Shown in pieces: positions 57,458-64,000 of a DNA stretch of 64,000 nt (positions are counted from its first letter, which is position 1; every line of letters begins with the position of its first letter). The notes below the pieces were generated by a model. It was given only the letters and a program-made list of their open reading frames with translations, did not search any database and was not told where the DNA came from. Source of the stretch: Rubrivivax sp. (lineage in GTDB: Bacteria; Pseudomonadota; Gammaproteobacteria; Burkholderiales; Burkholderiaceae_C). A program made the translations under genes and the position numbers. The stretch is taken from the NCBI GenBank assembly GCA_030653385.1, contig JAURZM010000050.1, forward strand, positions 124,001 to 188,000, read 5' to 3'.

Positions 57458-58288
57458 TCAGACCGCCACCGGCGCCTTGATCAGCGGGTGCGGGTCATAC
57501 CCTTGCACCTCGAAGTCTTCGTAGCCGTACTCGAAGATCGACGCCGGCCGCCGCTTGATGTGCAGCCTGGGGTAGGCACGAGGTTCGCGCGACAGCTGCA
57601 GCTTCACCTGTTCTTCGTGGTTGCTGTAGATGTGGCAGTCGCCGCCGGTCCAGACGAAGTCGCCCAGGTCCAGGTCACACTGTTGCGCCAGCATGTGGGT
57701 CAGCAGCGCGTAGCTGGCGATGTTGAAGGGCACACCCAGGAAGATGTCGGCACTGCGCTGGTACAGCTGGCACGACAGCCGGCCGCGGGCTTCGGGTGTG
57801 GCGCCCGGCGCCACGTAGAACTGGAAAAACGCGTGGCACGGCATCAGCGCCATCTTCGGCAGGTCGGCCACGTTCCAGGCGCTGACGATGATGCGGCGGC
57901 TGTCTGGGTTGCTCCTGAGTTGCTGCACCACCTGCGCGATCTGGTCGATGTGGCCACCGTCGGGTGTGGGCCAGCTGCGCCACTGCACGCCGTACACGGG
58001 GCCCAGGTCGCCGTCGGGGCCGGCCCATTCGTCCCAGATCGTCACACCCCGTTCCTGCAACCACTTGGCGTTGCTGTCCCCGCGCAGGAACCACAGCAGT
58101 TCCAGCGCCACCGCCTTCCAGAACACCTTCTTGGTGGTGATGAGCGGAAAGCCCTGGTTCAGGTCGAAGCGCATCTGGTGGCCGAACACGCTGCGGGTGC
58201 CGGTGCCGGTGCGGTCGGTCTTGGCCACGCCGTGCGTGAACACATGGCGCATCAGGTCTTCGTAGGGGCTGGGGATGGCGGGCTGCAT
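57458..58288 (-). CDS. thyA: Thymidylate synthase
   Basis: A 276-residue ThyA starting at ATG 58288. It has [25 protein letters not shown], the active-site Cys in [12 protein letters not shown], and [18 protein letters not shown]. It methylates dUMP and produces dihydrofolate for FolA downstream. Confidence 0.96.
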   Translation of the reverse strand: MQPAIPSPYEDLMRHVFTHGVAKTDRTGTGTRSVFGHQMRFDLNQGFPLITTKKVFWKAVALELLWFLRGDSNAKWLQERGVTIWDEWAGPDGDLGPVYGVQWRSWPTPDGGHIDQIAQVVQQLRSNPDSRRIIVSAWNVADLPKMALMPCHAFFQFYVAPGATPEARGRLSCQLYQRSADIFLGVPFNIASYALLTHMLAQQCDLDLGDFVWTGGDCHIYSNHEEQVKLQLSREPRAYPRLHIKRRPASIFEYGYEDFEVQGYDPHPLIKAPVAV

Positions 58289-58330
58289 GCGGGAATTATG
58301 AACAGGCGCCACGGCGCGTCGGCTCCGGTT

Positions 58331-60130
58331 TCAGGCCAGTGCGGGCTGCAGTTCGAACTGCATCGCAGCCAGGCGCGCGTACAGGCCACCGCGTGCCACC
58401 AGCTCGTGGTGCGTGCCCACGTCGACGATGTGCCCGCCGTCCAGCACCACGATGCGGTCGGCCTTCAGCACCGTGGCCAGGCGGTGCGCGATGACCAGTG
58501 TCGTGCGGTCGGCCATCGCAGCTTCCAGCGCGGCCTGCACCACACGTTCGCTCTCGGCGTCGAGCGCGCTGGTGGCTTCGTCCAGCAGCAGCAGCGGCGG
58601 GTTCTTCAGCATCGCGCGTGCAATGCTGATGCGCTGGCGCTGGCCACCGCTGAGGCGCACACCGCGTTCGCCCAGGTAGGTGTTGTAACCCTCGGGCAGC
58701 GCGCTGATGAAGTCGTGGGCGAAGGCCGCCTTGGCGGCGGCATGCACCTGGGTGTCGGTGGCTTCGGGTCGGCCGTAGCGGATGTTCTCCAGCGCGCTGG
58801 TGGAAAACACCGTGCTGTCCTGCGGCACGATGCCCACGCGCTGGCGCAGCTGTTGCAGTGACAGCTGCCGCACCGGCACGCCGTCGATCTGCACGGTGCC
58901 GCTCTGGGCGTCGTAAAAACGCAGCAGCAGCTGGAAGACCGTGCTCTTGCCGGCACCGCTGGGCCCCACCAGGGCCACGGTTTCGCCGGGGCGCACCTGC
59001 AGCGTGAAGTCGCTCAGCGCGGCCTGCTTGGGGCGCGAGGGGTAGTGGAAGCCGACCTGGTCGAAGCTGACCGACGAGCCACCCTGCGCCTGCGGCAAAG
59101 GCAGCGGCTGGGCGGGGTCGGCCACGGGCGAGGTGGCGGCCAGCAATTCCATCAGCCTTTCGGTGGCGCCGGCAGCACGCAGCAGGTCGCCGTAGACCTC
59201 GGACAGCACCGCCACCGAGCTGACGAAGATGATCACGAAGACCACCGTCTGCCCCAGGTGGCCGGCGCTGATGTTGCCGGCAATCACGGCCTGTGTGCCC
59301 TGGTACACGCCCCACAACAGCGCGCCGAAAGTGGCGGTGATCATGAAGGCCACCAGCAACGAACGCACGGCGGTGCGCTTGCGCGCGGTGATGAAGGCGT
59401 CTTCGGTGCTGCGGTCGAAACGCGCCGCCTCGCGACTTTCCTGCACGTAGCTTTGCACCACCGGAATCTCGCCCAGCACCTCGGCGGCGATGGCGCTGCT
59501 GTCGGCCACGCGGTCCTGGCTGGCGCGGCTGAGCTTCTGCACCCGGCGGCCGAAGTAGATGCTGGGCAGCACCACCAGCACCAGGATGCCCAGCACCTGT
59601 GTCATGACCACCGGGTTGGTGACGATCAGCGCAATCAGCGCGCCGATGCCGATGACCATGTTGCGCAGGCCCATGCTCAGGCTGCTGCCCACCACGGTCT
59701 GCACCAGCGTGGTGTCGGTGGTCAGGCGCGACAGCACTTCGCCGGTTTTGGTGCTCTCGAAAAATTCCGGGCTCTGGCGCAGCACGTGGGCGTAGACGGC
59801 GTTGCGCAGGTCGGCGGTGATGCGCTCGCCCAGCCAACTGACCATGTAGAAGCGTGCCGCCGAAAAGATGCCCAGCGCGGCGGCCACGCCAAACAGCGCC
59901 AGAAAGTGTTCACGCAGCGCCATCGCGCGGGCACCCGGGTCGGTGGCCACCAGGCCCTGGTCGATCAACACCTTCAGCGCCACCGGGAAGGCCAGTGTGC
60001 TGACGGCCGCCAGCACCAGGAACACCCCCGCCAGCGCCACCCGGCCCTTGTAGGGGCGGATGAAGGGCAGCAGCCCGGAAAGCGATCGGGGGGAGCGTGC
60101 AGCTTCGCGCTGTTTGTCGTCGTTGGCCAT
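58331..60130 (-). CDS. MsbA-like ABC exporter
   Basis: A 599-residue half-transporter. The N-terminal ABC-membrane domain has six hydrophobic helices (residues about 25-330). The C-terminal ATPase has Walker A VGPSGAGKST, the signature LSGGQRQRIS, Walker B LLLLDEATSALD and the switch His in VIAHRLA. It probably exports a lipid or other hydrophobic substrate as a dimer. The C-terminus ends 43 nt from thyA. Confidence 0.9.
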   Translation of the reverse strand: MANDDKQREAARSPRSLSGLLPFIRPYKGRVALAGVFLVLAAVSTLAFPVALKVLIDQGLVATDPGARAMALREHFLALFGVAAALGIFSAARFYMVSWLGERITADLRNAVYAHVLRQSPEFFESTKTGEVLSRLTTDTTLVQTVVGSSLSMGLRNMVIGIGALIALIVTNPVVMTQVLGILVLVVLPSIYFGRRVQKLSRASQDRVADSSAIAAEVLGEIPVVQSYVQESREAARFDRSTEDAFITARKRTAVRSLLVAFMITATFGALLWGVYQGTQAVIAGNISAGHLGQTVVFVIIFVSSVAVLSEVYGDLLRAAGATERLMELLAATSPVADPAQPLPLPQAQGGSSVSFDQVGFHYPSRPKQAALSDFTLQVRPGETVALVGPSGAGKSTVFQLLLRFYDAQSGTVQIDGVPVRQLSLQQLRQRVGIVPQDSTVFSTSALENIRYGRPEATDTQVHAAAKAAFAHDFISALPEGYNTYLGERGVRLSGGQRQRISIARAMLKNPPLLLLDEATSALDAESERVVQAALEAAMADRTTLVIAHRLATVLKADRIVVLDGGHIVDVGTHHELVARGGLYARLAAMQFELQPALA

Positions 60131-60272
60131 CCGCAGGAGTCTATGCGGGCGGTTTGTGGCGGCTGTCTGTGCCGCCGTGGCGTCCGAGTGACAAGGCTGT
60201 CACACCCCCGCAACTGAATGGCCTTTCAGTTGCCGGCGCTTGTGGTCGAATAAGGGGTTCCCTCGCCGCCCG

Positions 60273-61118
60273 ATGAGCCATCCCCTTTCCCCTTTGACCG
60301 CAGCTGCAGACGAGCCGACCACCGGTCAGCCCGTTGCCACGCGCATTGCACTGCCGTGGCTGGCAGCGGGCCTGATGCTCGCGGCTGCCACGCTGGCCGC
60401 CGGGCTGGCCTGGGGGCTGTCGCTGGCTTTTGGCACTGACCGCTGGTGGCTGGCGCCGGCTTCAGCCGCGCTGGCAGTGGCCGCGGCGGCCATTCCGGTG
60501 GCCGCACTGATGATCCGCTTCAACCGCCAGCGCGGGCTGGGTGCCCTGGTGACGGGTGCGGTCAACAGCCCGGTGGGCACCACCCGGCCGCTGTTCCTGG
60601 AGCTGTCGGCACGTGAATGGGCGCGTGCCCGGCGCTACGGCTCGGGTGCTGCGCTGCTGCTGGTGGACGTGGACCGTTTTGCGCGCCTGCTCGAATCGCG
60701 CGGTGGCGCTGCGACAGACGCCGTGCTGGCCGAGATGCTGCGCCAGACATCGCCCACGCTGCGTGGCGCCGACCTGCTGACGCGTTACTCCGATTCGCAG
60801 ATGGCCGTCTTCCTGGCCCATGCCGACGCCACGGGCGCACTGGACGTGGCCGAACGCATCCGCGAACGCACCGAAGAGATGGAAGTGCCTTTCCACCACG
60901 AGTCCTCGCCGCGCCGCCTGCGCGTGACGGTGAGCGTGGGTGTGTCGCAGCTGCGACCCGCGCACCTGAACCTGCAGTCGCTGATCGACGACGCACAAGA
61001 CGCCGTGCTGGCCGCGCGCCAGGCCGGTGGCAACTGCGTGCGCGCTGCGCCGGTGGACGCCGGCCTGCTCAGCGCAGCCGGCCCCTGGCTGGACGACAAC
61101 CGGGCCCGCCCGAAGTAA
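60273..61118 (+). CDS. Membrane protein with degenerate GGDEF domain
   Basis: A 281-residue protein starting at ATG 60273. Two hydrophobic segments (about 30-50 and 65-85) precede a GGDEF-like domain (about 110-260). The active-site loop reads RYSDSQMAVFL where GGDEF should be, so cyclase activity is not expected. The end of the domain (VTVSVGVSQL) is normal. A c-di-GMP-binding or scaffolding role is possible. It diverges from the ABC exporter gene. Confidence 0.8.
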   Translation: MSHPLSPLTAAADEPTTGQPVATRIALPWLAAGLMLAAATLAAGLAWGLSLAFGTDRWWLAPASAALAVAAAAIPVAALMIRFNRQRGLGALVTGAVNSPVGTTRPLFLELSAREWARARRYGSGAALLLVDVDRFARLLESRGGAATDAVLAEMLRQTSPTLRGADLLTRYSDSQMAVFLAHADATGALDVAERIRERTEEMEVPFHHESSPRRLRVTVSVGVSQLRPAHLNLQSLIDDAQDAVLAARQAGGNCVRAAPVDAGLLSAAGPWLDDNRARPK

Positions 61119-61154
61119 GCCCGCCCGCGCCGCCACGCGGCGAGGCCTGCCGTT

Positions 61155-62240
61155 TCACATGCGCAGCCGCCTGGCGTAGCCGGTCATCTCCAGGTAGCCC
61201 AGCCCGACTCGCTGGCCCTTGGCGTCCAGCAGTTCGCTCAAGCCTTCCCAGTAGATGGCGCCCGTGCTGGCACTGCTGTCCATTTCCTGGGCGTCGAGCA
61301 GGGCCTGCACCTCGAAGCGGCCATTCGGTGTCTGCACCTGCCACTGCACCGGGTAGCTGGCGCCGCTGGCAGGGCTGGCCCAGCGCCGGCCGGCGGTGAA
61401 TGCCACGTCCTGCGGCGAAAACGGCTGTGCGACCGCGCCGGGGCTGCGCCAGCTGCCGCCGGCCCACAGTGCACTGCCATCGGCGCGGCGCAGCACGAAG
61501 GCGGTCAGCGCGCTGCCGTCGAAGAGGTTGATGCCGATCCAGTCCCAGCCCACCGCGTCGGGGTGCAAGATCTCGTTGCTCCACTCGTGGTCAAGCCAGG
61601 CGCGGCCGGTGCGGGCAGCGGCGGCAGCCTGGGGCGAGACGTCTTCTGCTGCCAGTTGCGCTTCGCTGTAGTAGTGGCTGGCCTGCGCTTCTTCAGGGCC
61701 CTTGCGCGAAAAACCGGCGTCGCCCTGCAGCAGCAGCGGCTGCGTGCGCTGCAGTTTCAGCTTCAGTTGAAAGCCCTGAGCCGGCAGGTCGGCCGTCCAC
61801 AAGCCGGCCTGATGCCGCAGGCGCCAGTTGCCGACCGACACGTCAGCGTCGTCGGTGCGCGCGCCGCCCAGTGCCGACAGGCCGTCGCCCGACCAGCGGC
61901 TGATGCGTTGGTCATGCTGATGGCTGCTGCCGCCCGGCCCCAGGCGGGTCAGCGCGGCGTGGGCAAACAGCAGGTGGCGCGCGGCAAAGCGGCTGCGGTT
62001 GCCCGCAGCCAGGCCGGTGCGGCTGCGAAAGAAGGTGAGCTGGAAACCCAGCTGGGGTGATTCGGGGCTGCCCAGCCAGCCGGTGGCATACCACCACTCG
62101 GTGCGCGCGGCCAGGTGCGCGCCGTGGTCGCGCGGAAAGTCCAGCCTGCGGCCGCGGCGCACCGTGTCGTCGGCCTGTGCACGGGCGCCAGCCGGTGCGG
62201 TCAGTGCGGCCAGCAACAAGGCGCGGCGCAGCGGGCTCAC
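61155..62240 (-). CDS. CrtC/AttH-like lipocalin-fold protein
   Basis: A 361-residue exported protein with GTG start overlapping the permease stop (GTGA). A signal peptide (LRRALLLAALTAPAGARAQ) is followed by RTEWWYATGWL, HLLFAHAALT, WLDHEWSN and GWDWIGINL, the pattern of carotenoid-hydratase-like/AttH proteins. Next to an FtsX-type permease it recalls the AttEFGH export system. The substrate is not known. Confidence 0.85.
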   Translation of the reverse strand: MSPLRRALLLAALTAPAGARAQADDTVRRGRRLDFPRDHGAHLAARTEWWYATGWLGSPESPQLGFQLTFFRSRTGLAAGNRSRFAARHLLFAHAALTRLGPGGSSHQHDQRISRWSGDGLSALGGARTDDADVSVGNWRLRHQAGLWTADLPAQGFQLKLKLQRTQPLLLQGDAGFSRKGPEEAQASHYYSEAQLAAEDVSPQAAAAARTGRAWLDHEWSNEILHPDAVGWDWIGINLFDGSALTAFVLRRADGSALWAGGSWRSPGAVAQPFSPQDVAFTAGRRWASPASGASYPVQWQVQTPNGRFEVQALLDAQEMDSSASTGAIYWEGLSELLDAKGQRVGLGYLEMTGYARRLRM

Positions 62241-64000
62241 CAGTCTTCCTTCACGGCCATCACGGCCTGGCGCCCGGCGGCCTGGCGTGCACTCAGCGCC
62301 GCGGTGGCCACACCGGCGGCCAGCACCGCCGCACACAGGGCCAGCAGGCGGGCCCACGGCAGCACCAGGTCCATCGTCCAGTGAAAACTCTGCGGGTTGA
62401 CCACGAACACCAGCACCATGCTGATGGCCAGGCCCAGCAGCATGCCCATCAGCACACCGGCAGCGACCCAGGCTGCCGCTTCACCGGCCACCACCACCAC
62501 CACCTGCCGCCGGGTGAGGCCCAGGTGCGACAGCAGGCCGAATTCCTTGCGGCGCGCCAGCACCTGCGCCGACAGGCTGGCCGCAATGCCGATCAGGCCG
62601 ATGGCGATGGCCACCGCCTGCAGGTAGTAGGTGACGGCAAAGCTGCGGTCGAAGATGCGCAGCGACAGCTGGCGCAACTGGGCGCTGGACGCAAATTCCA
62701 GCAGTGCGGGGTCGGGCAGCAGCTCGCGCAGCGCCTGCTGCACGGTCGCCGGTGCGGTGCCGGGCGCCAGCGTCAGGGCCAGGTCGTTCAGGCGCAGGTC
62801 ACCGCTCAGGCGCTGGTAGTCGGCATCGTGCATGACCACGGCGCCGAACTGGCGGGCGTAGTCGCGCCAGACACCGCGCACCCGGGCCTGCACCGGGCCG
62901 CTGGGCAAGGGCAGGTCGATCAGGCTGCCCGCTGCAGCGCCGTACAGCGACACCATCGCTTCGCTGACAAACACACCCGTTTCGCCGGCCTGTGCGGGCA
63001 GGGGCGCCTGCAGCAAAGGCAGCTGGGCGGCGGAGTCGGACAGCGGGCGTGAAATCAGCGTCACGGCCGGCCGCTCGGGTGACAGTTGCAGCGGCTGCAG
63101 GCGGGAAGCTTCGAGCCGGCTCACGCCCGGCACCTGCGCCGCGCGGGCCACGAAGTCGGGTGTCAACCAGGCCTGGTCGGCCGCGCTGCTGCTGCCGGCG
63201 CTGCGTGCATACAGGTCAGCCGGCAGCACGCTGTCGAGCCAGCTGCTGACACCGACGCGAAAGCTGGCCACCATCACCGTGAGCGCCACCGACAGTGCCA
63301 GGCTGGCCACCACACCCGCCACGGCGGCGGTGGCCGTCTGGCGCTGGAAGCGGGCCCTTTGCAGCGCCAGCAGCGGCAGCGCGCCGCGCACTGCCGGCGC
63401 GGCTGCCAGCAGGACGTGCACCAGCGCCGGGATCAAGGCCACGCCCCCAAACAACAGCAAGGCCACGGCAGCGTAGGCCGCCAACGGCAGGCCGGCGATG
63501 GGGGGCAGAAACGCCGCCACGGCGCCCAGGGCCAGCAGCGCAGCGCCGGGCCAGGCTGGGGCCGCCACGGCGTTGGCCGAACCCAGGCCTTTCAGCGCCT
63601 GCGCCGGCACCAGCTGCTGCGCCTGGCGCGCCGGCCACCAGCCGCCGACCACGGCTGAGGCCACGCCCAGCGCGCCGAACACCAGCGTGCCCGCCAAGCC
63701 CACCTGCAGCGGCGGCACGATGCCGGGGAAGTAACCGCCGCCCAGGTCACCGGCCAGCAGCCGCAGCGCGGCGGCCGCCAGGCCTGCACCCAGCAGCAGA
63801 CCGATGGCGCTGCCGGCGGCTCCCAGCAGTGCACACTCGGCCAGCACCCAGCGACGGCGTTCCTGCGCCGAGAGGCCCAGCACACCCAGCAGCGCAAAGG
63901 CCGGTGTGCGCTGCGCCACCGACAGCGAGACCACGGAAAACACCAGGAAGGCGCCCACGAAGAGCGCCACCAGCGCCAGCACGGTCAGGTTCACGCGGTA
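62237..64000 (-). CDS. FtsX/MacB-type ABC permease (partial)
   Basis: The frame is open to the right edge, giving 587 residues of the C-terminal part of a two-repeat permease. There are hydrophobic segment groups at about residues 5-160 and near the end (IAIGLIGIAASLSAQ, AWVAAGVLMGMLLGLAIS), and a periplasmic loop between them. It is typical of ATP-driven lipoprotein or peptide export. The ATPase gene should lie beyond the window. Confidence 0.85.
   Translation of the reverse strand, partial: YRVNLTVLALVALFVGAFLVFSVVSLSVAQRTPAFALLGVLGLSAQERRRWVLAECALLGAAGSAIGLLLGAGLAAAALRLLAGDLGGGYFPGIVPPLQVGLAGTLVFGALGVASAVVGGWWPARQAQQLVPAQALKGLGSANAVAAPAWPGAALLALGAVAAFLPPIAGLPLAAYAAVALLLFGGVALIPALVHVLLAAAPAVRGALPLLALQRARFQRQTATAAVAGVVASLALSVALTVMVASFRVGVSSWLDSVLPADLYARSAGSSSAADQAWLTPDFVARAAQVPGVSRLEASRLQPLQLSPERPAVTLISRPLSDSAAQLPLLQAPLPAQAGETGVFVSEAMVSLYGAAAGSLIDLPLPSGPVQARVRGVWRDYARQFGAVVMHDADYQRLSGDLRLNDLALTLAPGTAPATVQQALRELLPDPALLEFASSAQLRQLSLRIFDRSFAVTYYLQAVAIAIGLIGIAASLSAQVLARRKEFGLLSHLGLTRRQVVVVVAGEAAAWVAAGVLMGMLLGLAISMVLVFVVNPQSFHWTMDLVLPWARLLALCAAVLAAGVATAALSARQAAGRQAVMAVKEDW

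Noticed and set aside
1..64000. tRNA or rRNA genes
   Set aside because: No cloverleaf-forming or rRNA-like segment was recognised while reading.

Overview
The window is GC-rich bacterial DNA and falls into two parts. Positions 1 to about 42,984 are most of a Mu-like transposable prophage, and its late end runs off the left edge. Positions about 42,985 to 64,000 are ordinary chromosome of a betaproteobacterium. The host set (glnA, a DUF4124 gene, ntrB, ntrC; xth, folA, thyA; a PEP-CTERM protein; an EI24 and a TIGR00266 protein) and a C/G-rich palindromic repeat family suggest Burkholderiales, near Comamonadaceae or the Rubrivivax/Leptothrix group. That placement is inferred from gene content only.

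Prophage layout: a LexA-like repressor (31708-32457, minus) and a divergent early promoter (32466-32494) sit in the middle. The early operon runs rightward: Ner-like protein, DUF3102 protein, transposase A, ATPase B, many small regulators, Gam, GemA-like protein and the Mor-family activator. It stops at a terminator and a cluster of repeats that probably marks the phage end near 42,984. The late operon runs leftward from 31,200: endolysin, holin, Gp49-like protein, Rz/Rz1 spanins, gp25/gp26-like proteins, small terminase, a 6.9-kb accessory insert, large terminase, portal, head morphogenesis proteins, protease/scaffold, decoration, major capsid, connector genes, tail tube, G/GT chaperones, tape measure and M-L-K-I-J tail-tip genes. 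The head is Mu-like and the tail is lambda-like (siphovirus). Because the early region is inverted relative to Mu, the plan matches that of Pseudomonas phage B3.

Control signals can be read directly. There is a good sigma-70 early promoter overlapped by a 7-bp inverted-repeat operator. A conserved 21-bp dyad lies just upstream of the endolysin gene and again upstream of the protease gene, the places where Mu has its lys and I late promoters. Recoding and nesting are also visible: a T TTT TTC slippery site joins G to GT, an internal start makes the scaffold from the protease gene, and Rz1 is nested in Rz. A lipoprotein gene overlaps the end of the repressor gene and is likely a lysogenic-conversion gene.

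The accessory insert between the terminase genes (21,201-28,062) is the most novel part. It encodes a 1,223-residue protein that looks like a polysaccharide lyase/hydrolase joined to a kelch propeller, two proteins sharing a short repeat motif with it, a YkgJ-type cysteine-cluster protein, a 72-residue protein and a secreted-looking protein. I read it as a host-surface recognition or EPS-degrading module placed outside the tail-tip locus.

Chromosomal part: PEP-CTERM protein; phosphodiesterase-TPR protein plus sulfotransferase; diguanylate cyclase; TIGR00266 and EI24 proteins; a MoCF-fold protein; the nitrogen-control cluster glnA-DUF4124-ntrB-ntrC with a candidate sigma-54 promoter and NtrC-like half-sites; xth, folA and thyA; an MsbA-like ABC exporter; a degenerate GGDEF protein; and a CrtC/AttH-like protein next to an FtsX-type permease cut by the right edge. 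ntrB carries an in-frame palindromic repeat whose relative lies just after ntrC.
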